DNA of 64,000 bases from Miscanthus floridulus (taxonomy: Eukaryota; Streptophyta; Magnoliopsida; Poales; Poaceae), in contig NC_089587.1 of assembly GCF_019320115.1 (NCBI RefSeq), positions 102,016,166 to 102,080,165 of the forward strand, read 5' to 3'. The notes under the pieces were generated by a model. That model ran no database searches. It had not been told where the DNA came from and saw nothing but the letters and a program-made list of their open reading frames with translations. Shown in pieces: positions 22,910 to 35,170 of this stretch; position 1 is the first letter of the stretch, and each line of letters opens with the position of its first letter. A program made the translations under genes and the position numbers.

Positions 22910-25449
22910 CTATGGGTCGATCGGTGGGGCTGCAGCGGACGAGCCAGGCGCTAAGGTACGAGGAGTGAGGTGGAAATGGGTGCCATCATTGTCTGATCCA
23001 GAGCTCTAGGTTGTCTGACCCTCTGAAGCTGGAAGTGATGTAGAAGCAATCTGGGTTGGATCAGGAACTGGTGCTGCTGTAGGCTGAGCTGGTAAAACTA
23101 AAGCAGCTGGCTTTGATGATGCCACTGAGGAGGGGAGCATCTCTGTCGTCGCTGCGATAGGTGCAGCCATAGAAGGACCTAGAACATGCAGGTATGGAGG
23201 AGTGGGCTGCCCTATCAACTCACTGAAGGAGGCTCCAAGACTCCTGGAGACTAAAGTGTCTGGCTCAAGTAGCGACGACGTCTGTGCTGGTGTGAAGCCC
23301 GTCTGGAGTGGTGTGAACTGTGGGGCTACCAATGGCAAAGCGAACCACTAGGACACCTGCTCTATCGGTGAACCATACTATGCTGGTGGCTGTCCCTGAC
23401 TCTGAAGCCCACTAGGTTGTAACGCTGGAGTCATCGAAGTGGTGGCAGGCTGACCAAGCTAGGGCGAAGCCTATGGCGGTGGGGCCCCAATCGCTGTCAC
23501 TACATGCTGCATGAATCTGAGAAGCTGCTGCTACATGAGGATCTGCTGCTGATGCATAGCCTACTATTGCTGATGTAGAGCCTGTGTCTGCTGCTAAATA
23601 ACAAGTTGCTGGCGCTGGAACTCGTCCTACCGAGTCTAGAATTGTGCAAGTGTAGCAGCTATCTCCTGAGCTTATCTGGCCTAGTCCTGCCTCATCTGCT
23701 CAAGTAAAGCCAGAAGAGCAGGGTAAGTCTACAGGGCAGGTGGCGCTGAACTAGAGCTACCAACCTCAGCATCATATCATCGTGGAGGCATTTGTGGAAT
23801 GGGCTAGTAATCATCATCAGAACTATCACTGGGCTCGCTAGTGACCAACCCCTCCTGCTGAGCAAGCTCCTCCTCCTCTGTAGCTGCAATACCCCTGATG
23901 ATATCATCCTACTGGGCTATAGTCTCTGGCACCTCTGGACAACAGCGCGGCTGACTCGGTGCCTATGGGGTACTATGGTGGATCATTTGAGACAGGTTAT
24001 AAGCAGGAAACTCTGTCATGGCACCACTGTACTCAGCAATCATCTCAGGTGACTTAACTAACATAGCTCTATGGATAAGGAATGTGACCCAGTGAGCATA
24101 GGGTAGCTACCAATGACCTCTGAAGCCCTCAGCTATAGTGTCCTCCATCTCTGATAGAAGAAGATCCTAGATGTCAAAGACTGTCTGCTGCATGAGAGAG
24201 TTTAGAAGCCATAACTGAATCTGAGTCAATCCCTCTCTGTATCCCATCCTCAGGAGTAAAGTCCTCATAATAGCCTCCAGCACGCGAGCAGTGGCATGAG
24301 ATCATTAGGGTTCCTCCTTGACCCCTCGCCAAAGGGCTCTGTAAAGCAGTGAGGTACCAAGTCTGTAGGGAGTACCATGCCACCATGAGGGAGTCTAGGG
24401 GGTGCAGTTTGTCCATAGCACACATCATGGAGCCTGACTGGCTGCTCCTGAAGCCTGAGAATCTCCCTGGCCCTGGTGCTCGTCAGCCAATAGTCTCTAC
24501 CACCGAATGCAAAGTGAATAAAGTTATGGTGCAGGTTAATAAAGAGAGAAGCATAGAACTACCGAACCCAAGATGGAACATATAATCTGGTCCATCCAAT
24601 CAGATCTGTCATCCCTGACAAATATGCAAGGTAGGGGTGAATGTGCTCTTCAGCTGCTGCAATAATAGACTCTATGTTGCACACTCTCTGTGGTCTGAAG
24701 ACTGCTCCACTATTTAGATAAGCATTATAGAAGTCCTCCTGTAGGGGTGTATAGAATCCCTCTGATGCTCTCTCATCCCTCCTAGGTGGAAACCATACCT
24801 CAAAGTCAACAAACCTCAACTGCTGCACCTGCTTGGCTGTGGCGGCCCTCAGGTCAAGATGGGTCACTGGAGGCGGACTCTGTGGTCGAGGCGGTGGACG
24901 AGAACCCCTCCTCTGAGTGACTGGCCTCAGTGAAACTGGGACACGAGTACGACCAGAGCAGCGTAATTATGGCTGTGGTGTTGTCTCTGTCTCCTAGGCC
25001 TGCTGGACCTGCTCACCATCCTAAGACTGCTGTGTCTGCTGTGGCTCCTGAGTCTACTGAGCCGGCTGAGGCTCCTAGGTCTGCTGTGCTGGCTAAGGCT
25101 GCTGCTGTGGCTCCCCTTGAGGCTGAACCTTGTCAATGGCAACACACCATCCTCCAATCATGAGGGTCCTAGCAGGACCACCATGAAGACGCTCAACACG
25201 CTAAAGTGAAGCCATCGTCTCTGGTGAAAGCGGATCGGCAATCCAGACTCCACTGCGAGCACCTCCTCTCTCAGCATGCTCTGCGGCCTCTGCAACTGCG
25301 GCAGCTCTCGTTGTATCTACATCTGGATACTTGCACTTCCTAACTGCCAGCTTCTTGGTTGCCTTGCCTTTAGGATCTATAGGCTGGCGAGGCAGGGGCA
25401 TCGGATCCTTGTCACCGGGACCACCTCCAACATTCTTTGGCCGAGCCAT
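22910..25449 (-). pseudogene. Extra ORF downstream of copia pol (env-like position), riddled with TAG stops
   Basis: Translation starts at the ATG at 25449 (MARPKNVGGGPGDKD). It runs in one frame to about 24.1 kb, then in a second frame to a TAG at 22910-22912. Blocks include a Gln/Pro-rich region (24960-25130), a conserved-looking segment FVDFEVWFPPRRDERASEGF (about 24790-24850), TPLQEDFYNAYLNSGAVFR, a Gln-rich tract (23500-23640) and a Pro/Ser/Ala-rich tail. Sireviruses often carry an ORF here, called env-like. I see no clear signal peptide or membrane segment, so its role is unknown. Between 24961 and 25203 the frame has six TAG and one TAA. Confidence 0.6.
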
Positions 25450-26953
25450 CTAAAAGATCTGAGATGAATCAACTGCCTCTGACAAAGATCAACTGTTGCT
25501 GACACATTCGAGGCTTGGCCTCATTCCGTACTCACGAGCTTGGCCCCGAGTTGACTGATAATTGCCACTAACACCTCAACAAAACTGGCTCGCTGCACGA
25601 TGGAATAGATAGGATATACAAATAAATACAATGTATCTAATAGATGCGAAACCCTAGGAAGCAAGCAATTTAGATACGAAATTGAAACGTGGGGCTTGCT
25701 ACCTGTTGAAACGGCGAAACAGCGAGAGGAGGTACGGATCGAGGGACACTGAATCAGCTAGGGTTGCTGGTCGGCGAGGATTGGCAATGCGATGAATTGA
25801 TGACCGATGGTACGTAGTGCCGAAGTTAGGGTTAACTGGTGGTGATGGATCTTGGGCACCGCAGAGGTGATGGCAGCCAATGGTGCTGTTGGGCGGCAGT
25901 GGGGAGCAAGGAGACATGGGAGGCGCTGCAGGCGACGGTGAGGCACATGGCGGCGCTGCAAGCTATGGGCGGTGACAGCGCGCGGAGCTGCAGTGGTGGT
26001 GTAGGGAGCAACTGCAGGTGGCGCGTGGACGAGCGGCGGCGCGAGAGGCAAGGGCGTGGTGGCGCTTGGGAGCAAAGCAAGGCGGCGGCGCGTGGGTGAG
26101 CAGTGGCACGTGGACAAGCAGCGGCGGTGCGCGGATTCGGTGACTAGGGCGCGGCTACAGCGGCATGGAACAGCAGCGGTGGAGGCGAGCTTGGCGGATT
26201 AGGGCAACAAATCACGGCGGCAGATGGTTAAATGAGTCCCCTGATAGAGTTGGATAAGGAAAGAGGCAAAGAGATCGTATGCCGCACGAATCCTATTGAC
26301 CGAACTCTCTAGTGGCAGCGACCGGACGCTGCCATCTATTGTCCGATCGATTCCAGAGAGGTCCAATTCCTCTGGAATCGCAACTGGACGTGGCCAGAGT
26401 CCGGTCACCTAGCCTTGATGTCTTCATAAACGACCGGACGTTGAAGCACTTTCTGACCGGACACTGGGAAAACACCGTTTCAGCGTCCAGTCACTCCTTC
26501 GGCAGTAGGTTCACCTCCTGTGAACTGACCGGACACTGGACAACATAGTCCGGTGCAGCGTCCGATCACTCCTTCTTTAGCAAATCTTCAAAGTCCTTCG
26601 CGCTGCCTGTTCCTAATCAAGTCCCAACTCCAATAAGATCCAAATAAACACCAATTAGGACTGATATGAGTGATCTCTCAAACCCTCAAGTTTTTCAAAA
26701 TATTTTGCCTTAGGCTATAATTCTTTTTAAGAAATTAGGCAATAAGAGGGCAATTTAAGATAAACGACAAAACGACATTCATGCATATGCAGTACTTTAA
26801 TGTAAATCAAGTTGCTTGTCAAGTTTGATCCAAGGTTAAGCTTCTTCACACGCTTTTTGGTGGTTATCTTAACCATGTTAGACAAGCCCTATATGCATTA
26901 TAAAGCATTAAACATGTTGTATATTACAATGCATTGCAAGGGACAACACAACC
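25450..26953. other. Untranslated spacer between copia pol and the extra ORF
   Basis: There is no recognisable domain. It holds a GC-rich stretch (25840-26200) with several shadow frames, and at 26310-26570 a cluster of GACCGGACG / CGTCCGGTC motifs like those in the LTRs. It may serve as leader or promoter for the downstream ORF. Confidence 0.45.
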
Positions 26954-28555
26954 TCAATTTTTAGTGAAGTTGCTAAAATCAAGCACATTGAGTTTATTCC
27001 GCAATCTACAAATTGTTGCCTCATCTAGCGGTTTAGTGAAGATATCCGCCAATTGATCCTCGGTCCTTACACCTTCTAGTGATATATCATTTTTAGCAAC
27101 ATGATCTCTAAGAAAGTGATGGCGGATATCTATGTGCTTGGTGCGAGAGTGTTGAACCGGATTATTTGCAAGTTTTACCGCACTTTCATTATCGCACAAA
27201 AGAGGTATTTTATCTAGAACTGCACTATAGTCTAGCAAAGTTTGTTTCATGTAAAGTATTTATGCACAACAAGCACCCGCGGTAATGTATTCTGCTTCAG
27301 CGGTGGACAAAGCCACACTATTTTGTTTCTTGGAGGACCAAGACACAAGTGATCTACTAAGCAAATGGCACCCTCCGGATGTGCTCTTTCTATCAACTTT
27401 GCAACTGGCATAGTCCAAATCGGAATAGCCAACTAATTCAAATATAGCTCCTTTAGGATACCAAAGGCCAATGCTTGGTGTGTGCTTAAGATACCTAAGG
27501 ATTCTTTTTACAGCAATTAAATGAGTTTCCTTAGGATTAGCTTGAAATCTTGCACACATACACACACTAAACATGATGTCAGGCCTAGATGCGGTCAAAT
27601 ATAACAAGCTACCCATCATAGAGCGGTAGAGAGTTTGATCAACCGGGTTATCTCCCTTATCTAGGTCGAGATATCCATTGGTTGGCATTGGTGTCTTGAT
27701 TGGCTTACATTCATCCATCTTGAATCTCTTGAGAAGATCATTAGTATATTTTTCTTGAGAGATGAAAATCCCTTCTCTCATTTGCTTGACTTGAAAACCA
27801 AGAAAGAATGTAAACTCTCCAATCATTGACATCTCGAACTCCTTCGACATCAATTCACCAAATTCTTTATATGAATCTTCATTTGATGATCCAAAGATGA
27901 TATCATCAACATACACTTGACAAATAAAGATATGCCCATCAAGCTTTTTGGTGAATAGTATGGTGTCGACCTTCCCAATGTTGAAGCCCTTCTCAACAAG
28001 GAAGTCCCGAAGGCGCTCATACCAAGCTCTTGGGGCTTGCTTAAGCCCATATAATGCCTTGGACAACCTATAAACATGATTAGGATATCTAGGGCCTTCA
28101 AACCCAAGAGGTTGATCAACATAGACTAGTTCATTAATAAAGCCATTTAAAAATGCACTTTTCACATCCATTTGATAAAGTTTTATTTCATGATGTGATG
28201 CATATGCAAGGAGGATACGGATGGCTTCTAATCTTACAACCAGGGCAAAGGTCTCTCCAAAATCTAAACCTTCAACTTGAGAGAACCCCTTTGCAACTAG
28301 TCTTGCCTTGTTCCTCACAACAACACCTTGATAATCTTGCTTGTTTTGGAACACCCACTTTATTCCAATGACTCTTGCACCTTTTGGCCACTCTTCAAGA
28401 GTCCAAACTTCATTGAGAGTGAAGTTGTTCAACTCTTCATGCATGTCATTTATCCAATACAGATGTTGAAGAGCTTCTTCTACCTTAGTAGGCTCAAAGC
28501 AAGAGACAAAAGAGTGATGAGCAATAAATGAAGCAAGTTTTTGAGATTGAGTCAT
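26954..28555 (-). pseudogene. Copia reverse transcriptase and RNase H, one stop between blocks
   Basis: A 431-residue open frame (28555 to 27260) has the copia RT signatures WVFQNKQD, KARLVAKGFSQVEGLDF, QMDVKSAFLNG, LYGLKQAPRAWYE and the catalytic YVDDIIFGS. The connection and RNase H parts follow ([42 protein letters not shown]). After a single TAA at about 27258 the same frame type continues (DNESAVKLANNPVQHSRTKH; DQLADIFTKPL) to 26954. The RNase H first Asp motif is altered (usually DSDWAG). This is the best preserved block, with all RT catalytic residues visible. Confidence 0.92.
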
Positions 28556-29086
28556 TACACCCTTTGATGGACTCCCTATGATGAGATCTTGTGGATGATC
28601 TTAAAGTAGGGGTGTATTTCTTCTATTGACCACTTGAGAGGGAGGTTGTGGAGCATCAACATCTTGTGCTTGTACCACCATTTGTTCATGGGAGACATGA
28701 GTATCTTCATTTTCTACTCTTCCACCTTTTTCATCATCTTATGGCACACTTGATGAAGAAGGTGGATAAATCACTTGTACATCATCTTCATCATCTTTAG
28801 GCTTGATATCTCCAACCGAAATGTTCTTCATAGCCTTCCTCAATGGTTCATCACCTACATCATCAAGATTCTCATGTGCTCCTTAGGAGCCGTTAGATTC
28901 ATCAAATTCCACATCATATGTTTCTTCAACCAAGCTGGTGGCATGATTAAATACTCTATATGCTTTGGACTTTGATGAGTAACCAACAAGAAAACCAATA
29001 TCACAACATCTTTAAAACTTCTCTAGGTATTGCCGCTTCTTATAGATGTAGCATTTGCAACCAAACACTCTAAAGAAGGAAACGTC

Positions 29087-29512
29087 CTACTTATTCCCAT
29101 TGAGCAACTCATAAGGTGTCTTGCCAAGGAATTTTTGAAGGAACGGGCGGTTGGATGCATAGCATGTGGTGTTGATTGCTTCCGCCCATAGAGCTTCGGG
29201 GGTGTTGTACTCATCAAGCATTGTTCTTGCAAGAGTGATCAATGTCCGGTTCTTCCTCTCAACTACACCATTTTGTTGAGGAGTATATATTGCGGAGACT
29301 TCATGTTTGATTCCAATTTCATCACAATAAGCTTCTATGTTTGTGTTGTCAAATTCTTTCCCATTGTCACTTCTTATCTTCTTGAGCCTCACTTCAAATT
29401 TATTTTGTGCTCTCTTAGCAAACTTCTTGAAGCAAGATGCAACTTTAGATTTGTCATGAAGGAAGAATACACATGTATACCTTGAATAATCATCAACAAT
29501 CACAAGACAATA
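29087..29512 (-). pseudogene. Copia integrase core
   Basis: VIVDDYSRYTCVFFLHDKS, RSDNGKEFDN and YTPQQNGVVERKNRTL show the second Asp and the Glu of the DDE triad. The block ends at TPYELLNGNK before a stop at 29087. The downstream 28560-29080 stretch continues the family's integrase C-terminus and linker in broken frames. Confidence 0.88.
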
Positions 29513-29518
29513 AATATT

Positions 29519-30175
29519 TCATCCCAAGCTCTTGTATGTTGTTGGTCCAAATAAATCCATGTGAAGGAGTTCTAGCACTCTTGCGGTTGACATAAAAGTT
29601 TTTGTTAGATGGGTATTTGCAACTTGCTTGCCGGCTTGACATGCACTACAAAGCTTGTCCTTCTCAAACTTCACATCCTTCAATCCTCTCACCAAATCAT
29701 TCTTCATAAGCTTCTTGAGTGAGCTCATCCCAACATGAGCAAGTCTTCTATGCCATAGCCACCCAAGTGTTGTTTTGGTGAATAGGCATGTCTTCAAGTT
29801 TGCATCTTCGGAGGTAAAGTCCACTAGATATAGGTTGTTGTATGTAAATCCTTTGAATATCACATGATCATCATCCTTCTTGGATACAACAACTCCTTCT
29901 CGGTAAACAAGCATTGGAAGCCAAGATCACACAATTGTCCAACGGATAGCAAGTTGAAACTCAATGAAGCAACATATAGCACATTGGAGATGGAGTGATC
30001 ATTTGATATTACCACTTTGCCCAATCCTTTGACATTGCCCTTTGAGTTATCTCTAAATATGATTCTTTCTTGCCCATCTACTTCTTTATCTAGTGAGGTG
30101 AACATACAAGAATCACCGGTCATATGTTGTGTGCAACCACTATCAATAACCCAATAACTTCTACCGGTCTTGTAG
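29519..30175 (-). pseudogene. Copia protease and GAG-pre-integrase segment, broken
   Basis: WVIDSGCTQHMTGDS at about 30110-30160 is the aspartic protease active site (DSG). It is followed by ISNVLYVASLSFNLLSVGQL, typical of copia protease. The pre-integrase zinc region has WHRRLAHVGMSSLKKL and CSACQAGKQ (29640-29770), and HMDLFGP at 29550 holds the first catalytic Asp of integrase. A frameshift lies near 29890, and a stop precedes the next open block at 29503. Confidence 0.87.
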
Positions 30176-30194
30176 TTTACCTACACATAAGAGA

Positions 30195-32622
30195 TCAAGC
30201 TTTAGGAACCCAAACTTGTTGAGGGTCCTCCACCTTCTCAACAAGTGACTTTGCAACCCAAATTTTCTTAGGCCTATTCTTATTTAGAGATCCTAAGAAT
30301 ATCACTTTCATCTTTCTACTAGAATCATTTCTAAGAATGTAGTGAGCATTGAAGGCAAAGGGTCTAGCATGTTTGGACAAGGGTTGTGGTGGTGGAGTTT
30401 GACACTCATGAGCAAAGTGGCCTTCTTGTCCACACTCAAAGCATCTCTTTGGCTTTGGCTTTGATTGTTGTTGTTGAGCTTGAGCCTTCTTCTCTTTGTT
30501 TGCCATGTACCAATGCCACTTCTATCCATCTTCATAACAGTGTTCATTAGAAGCTCACTTTGAAGATACTTGCCTCTAGTGAACTTGCTCAATCCAATCT
30601 TGAGATGCTCTTTTTCCAACTTGAGATTCTTGTTTTTTTCCTTGAGAGCATCACTACTTTTATCTTCCTTGAGTGCAATATTGTTTCTCTCTTCCTTGAG
30701 TTTCTTGTTTTCTTCTTTTAGCTTCTCATTCTCAAGAGCTAAGTCACCATCATAATCAAGAGTTTCTAGCACAATGGTGTTGTGGATTTTGAGCTCTTCA
30801 AACTCTTTCTTTAGCTTTTCATTGTCATGCTTGAGCTTGACATACTCATCATAGTCATTGCACTCAACCACTTGCTTATCTTTGCCACTAGATCCTTGCT
30901 CAATGCTCTCATCAATTAAATCATCACATGATGTAGCTATATCAATCTTAACAACATCATTAGTAGCATCATGTGGCTCATTGGGTAAAAATTCTTGAGC
31001 AATAATAAGATTGTCATGATTAATCTTGAGAGTAGTATATTCATCTTTTAGCATGTTATAGCTAGTGATGAGCTCTTTGTGCACCACTCAAGTTTAACAT
31101 ATTTATCTTTAAGCTCTTTTTTAGAAGATTTGAGCTCCTTGAGTTTGGATGACATAGCATCATTTGCTTCTCTAAGCTTAACACTAGCCTTTTTGGCTAT
31201 CTCACATTTAGCTAAAAGAGAATCATTCTTAATCTCAAGCTTTTCATTTTTAGCTCTAGTCTTTATAATGATCTTAGTGTATTTCTTTAGTAATTTAGCA
31301 AGATCATCATAAGTAGGTGACTCATATTCATCATCGCTATCGCTATCACTATCATCATTATGAGCATGATCATCACCACTACTATCATCATCATGTGATA
31401 CCTTGCGTTCACCCTTAGCCATAAGGCATAGGTGTATAGAGGATGATGGCGGTGGTGGCGGTGAAGATGATGAGTCAATAGCAATGGCGGCCACCTTCTC
31501 GTTGTCACTTTCATCATCGGATGATCCACTAGATGAATCAATGTCCGTGAGCCAATCACCGATGATGTAAGCCTTTCCACTCTTCTTCTTCTTGTGGAAA
31601 TCCTTCTTCTTGCCATCTCTCTTCTTGTATGGCTTATTCTTTTTCTTCTCATCTTCATCTTCATTGCTTGAGTCATCTTTTTTGCCCTTGTTCTTGTTCT
31701 TGAACTTGTCTTTCTTGGGCTTTGTGCGTTGGTGAGCTAGATGACCAAGTTCTCCACAATTGTAGCAATCCATCTCGGAGATTGGCTTCCTTCTAGAGCT
31801 TGTGAAGAACTTCTTCTTCTTGCCATCAAACTTGATACCACTCTTGTTGAGCTTCTTTAGCATCTTGGCGGTCTTCTTCACCATGAGAGCAAGACTTTCA
31901 TCATCAACTTCATCATCACTTGAGCTCTCATACTCAAGTCTTGCCTTGCCCTTCTCTTGGCTAGCTTTGAATGCTAAGTCCTTATCTTTCTTCTTGGTAG
32001 AGGATAAGCCATCTTGTGGAGTGATGTGCATGTACATCTCATGAGCATTGATCTTCCCCAAGATTTGTGTCGGTGTAGTGGTGAAAAGATCACCTTGATG
32101 TAGCACGGTCACAATATGCTGATATTTGTCAATAGGGAGGACACTCAAGATCTTTCTTACAACATCGGATGGTTGCATTTGAGTGAGTCCAAGTCTATTG
32201 ATTTCCTCTACAAGAACATTCAAACGTGAATACATTTCATTAGCACATTCCTTAGGAAGCATTTCAAAGGAGTTGAGCTTTTTCATGACAAGATGATAGC
32301 GTTCCTCACACTCACTCTTAGTTCCCTCATGGAGTGCACAAATGTCTGACCATAGTGCATGGGCGTCTTTGTGGTTCCTCACCCGATTAAACACATCTTT
32401 ACAAAGGCCTCTAAAGATGGTGTTTCGAGCCTTTGCATTCCACTTCTCGTAATTCACCTCATCGCCTTGTAGGTTAGTAGCATCCCGAGGTTTTGGGAAG
32501 CCTTGTGAGGCGGCTCTAAGTATACCAACATCTAGAGCCTCTAGATACGCCTTCATGTGAATTTTCTAATAAGGAAAGTCATCTCTCTTAAAGATAGGAG
32601 GAGATCCATCCCCGTGAGACAT
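30195..32622 (-). pseudogene. gag of the Sirevirus-like copia element, broken
   Basis: The likely original start is the ATG at 32622 (MSHGDGSPPIFKRDDF). A TAG at 32566-32568 falls where this family usually has Trp, and the open frame resumes from the ATG at 32556. The first 200 residues carry the copia gag core (VNYEKWNAKARNTIF, ALHEGTKSECEERYHLVMKK). A CCHC knuckle CYNCGELGHLAHQ follows, with its last Cys replaced by Arg (about 31740-31775). Then come Lys- and Asp/Ser-rich stretches, long Lys/Glu/Leu coiled coil (30560-31250), and a second, intact knuckle CFECGQEGHFAHEC (about 30410-30450). Frames change near 31060 and 30510. Gag would package the RNA. Confidence 0.88.
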
Positions 32623-32661
32623 CTTGCTCTAGGCGGTTAAGCCTAAATACGTGAGCATGAG

Positions 32662-32673
32662 GCTCCGATACCA
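32662..32673 (-). other. Primer-binding site, initiator-tRNA-Met type
   Basis: The minus strand reads TGGTATCGGAGC, two bases inside the 5' LTR. It matches the common plant copia PBS TGGTATCAGAGC except for one base, the site complementary to the 3' end of initiator tRNA-Met. Confidence 0.85.
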
Positions 32674-32675
32674 AT

Positions 32676-34259
32676 TGAAAGGATCAAGATGCCCAAGAGG
32701 GGAGGTGAATTGGGCTAATTCTAAATTTTTTTGCAATAATTAAATCATATGGTTAGCCCAATTAGCCCCTTGTGCCTAGAAAGTGTTCCTAATTGTTCTA
32801 CCGCACAAGAGACTTGCAACCTAAGTTCTAATCCTACTCTAGCATGGCAATTCTAAGAATGTAAAGACATGAATTGAATTGCTCAAAGTAAATGGAGAGG
32901 AAAGAACATGGCAATGTTTTGCCGAGGTATCGGAGAGTCGCCACTCCCCAGTAGTCCTCGTTGGAGCACCCGCGCAAGGATCAAGTGCTCTCTACGGGTT
33001 GATTCTTTGACACTTTATCGCGGTGAATCACCCACAACCGCTCACAACTTGAGTTGGGTCACCCACAAGCTCCGCCAGGTGATCACCGAACTCCCAATCA
33101 CCACTAAGCCATCTAGGTGATGGCGATCACCAAGAGTAACAAGCACGAACTCTCACTTGACCACGACAAGCCTAATAAGAAGGTGGATGCACACTTTTCT
33201 ACTCTTGATCTTCACTAATGAGGGCTCTCTTTGGGATTCTCAAATCTCAATTACCTCACTAGGATCTTGCTCTTCTTGGCACTTTCTAAGGTGTTTCTCA
33301 GCTGTTAGAATGAGCAAAAGTATCTCCACACACGAGTGGAGGATGTATTTATAACACCGGTTGAAAAACGAACCGTTATGTGTCTCTACGGGGTGACCGG
33401 ACGCTCCGGTCATGTTGACCGGACGCACCGGTCAGTATACCCCGAGCTCTAGTGGTTATGAGTTGACCGGACACTGGCAACGTCCGATCAACACTGACCG
33501 AACGCGTCTGGTCACGTTTTCCCCTCACTGGAACCTTACTGATGTCGACCGGACGCTGGACCTCTAGAGTCCGGTCACTTGCTGAGCAGCGTCTGGTCAA
33601 TAACCGGAACCTGATCAGCGTCCGGTCAGCATTGATTGGACGCGTCCGATCAGGATTCTCCCTCTTTGGGACCTTACTGGAGTCGACCGGACGCTGGCCC
33701 TCAGCGTCCGGTACCATGACCTCGCAGCGTTCGGTCATTTTCAGACGATTTCGCCTTGGTCAAATGAACTGACCGAACTCTGAGCCAGCGTCCGGTCATA
33801 CCAGAGCCAGCGTTCGGTCAGTATTTGACCCTCCATTCACTTCCAACTCTCGAACATATGTGAATGAAGTTTGCTCTATTGGATCAAAGGGCTGTTATGG
33901 AGCTACCTAGTGCTAGTTTTAACAAGTGTGCACCACACCTAACTCACTAGACTCATCTAGGTTAAGCTACCCGTTCATACCCCCCTTAATAGTACGGTCA
34001 AAGGAAAAACAAAGTTCTAAACTACTCTAAGTGTCTCTCCAACTCCAATCGACACTTAGAACTAGTCCATCCTTAACCTTGTCGTCCATCCTTTGAAAAC
34101 CAAAACGATTTCCATCGTAGGGGCATGACAACCATGATTGCCCAATCGATCTCCATTACCGTGACCTAACTTAATTGTTTCTGCAAAACACACGTTAGTC
34201 ACAGTAATCACATATTGTCATTAATCTCCGAAACCCAACTAGGGGCCTAGATGCTTTCA
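32676..34259 (-). repeat. 5' LTR of the Sirevirus-like element
   Basis: Its termini are TGAAAGG at 32676 and ATGCTTTCA at 34259, perfect TGAAAG/CTTTCA inverted ends. The PBS lies directly inside. A CCGGAC-motif cluster spans 33393-33825. It should carry the promoter for the minus-strand transcript; I could not single out a TATA box with confidence. Confidence 0.93.
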
Positions 34260-35170
34260 TCTACTTTACATGGCAAGGTTTTTTTTCCCTCCAGTTTGTA
34301 GACATCCTGAATTCCATTTCATTACTAAAGCAGCAAACTACAAAGTTCGCATTACAACGAGTGTGTAGAACTACTGTGTCGTTCATTTAACCCCAAACTA
34401 GTCATTTGGCATGTATCGGGCCGTACCCAGTACTCCGCGCATCTTCTAGTACTGTACTCTACATCACACTACTGATAATTTGTCATCAAAACTGACACGA
34501 ACACTTTGCCAGAATGCAAGTACACACACTTCACCAGCGTGGCATTGTGTTTTGAAATCATTTTCTGCTAGTTCTTGGGTCTCCTTCAGTGCAAATTCAA
34601 ACGAAATAAAAGAAGCAGAGCACTTGATCAGAGAAAGCATGATTGGTTTCTCCAATCCAATGTATGAAACATTACTAGAGCCCATGCTTCCTTAGGAGAT
34701 GAACCTCTCGTACTGAAGGAAGAACAAGCTGAAGAAAAAGCCAGTACCCAAAACTATACGGAGATATCAGAATTTCCAAATCGAGTGAGAAAGCTACACA
34801 TGCCCTGACACGCGCAAGCCAGGGTCTGCAGCCCTGCCGGAGCATTTTGCTTGCAACACGTACGGTAAAATTTAGCATCTCTGAAACATGCATGCTGGAC
34901 CAACTGCAATCATACTGAAAAGGATCCAAAGCCGCCTCCAGTTATACGTGTTAACACTGCCGATCGAGTTAGTCCTGATTAAAAAGAAAACACTGCCGAG
35001 TTAGGCCATGCGTACATCTGCAGCATGAAAAGGAGAGCTGAGATGTTGCAGTGATGACGCGGTGCTCGTACTGCAAGCTTAAATATGCAGTGCAATAGTC
35101 CATAGCGTTTGCTCTTCGTTTAACGTGAGTGCTCGTGTGTTTTCGACTGATTAGTCTCCTCATAGATGTT
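34260..35170. other. Intergenic DNA, no gene seen
   Basis: Short frames on both strands overlap one another and show no domain. This is host sequence on the right side of the copia insertion. Confidence 0.5.

Larger units (their letters stand above)
20812..34259 (-). mobile_element. Ty1/copia LTR retrotransposon, Sirevirus-like, full length but decayed
   Basis: Two LTRs of about 1.59 kb enclose, on the minus strand, PBS, gag with two zinc knuckles, protease, integrase, RT and RNase H, then a long extra ORF and a purine tract. A large gag, an extra ORF after pol and CCGGAC-rich palindromes in long LTRs all point to the Sirevirus (Maximus/SIRE) lineage. The flanks are TTTAC (20807-20811) and TCTAC (34260-34264), a 4-of-5 match to a 5-bp target-site duplication. 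The LTRs differ at roughly one base in twelve over their first 290 bp by eye, plus indels, so the insertion is not recent. Frameshifts and stops make it non-autonomous. Confidence 0.92.

Noticed and set aside
27850..28122. 90-codon frame inside the copia RT
   Set aside because: Out-of-frame shadow of the RT block that carries YVDDIIFGS.
31287..31676. Met/Arg/His-rich 129-codon frame
   Set aside because: Shadow of the Asp/Ser/Lys-rich gag region in another frame.
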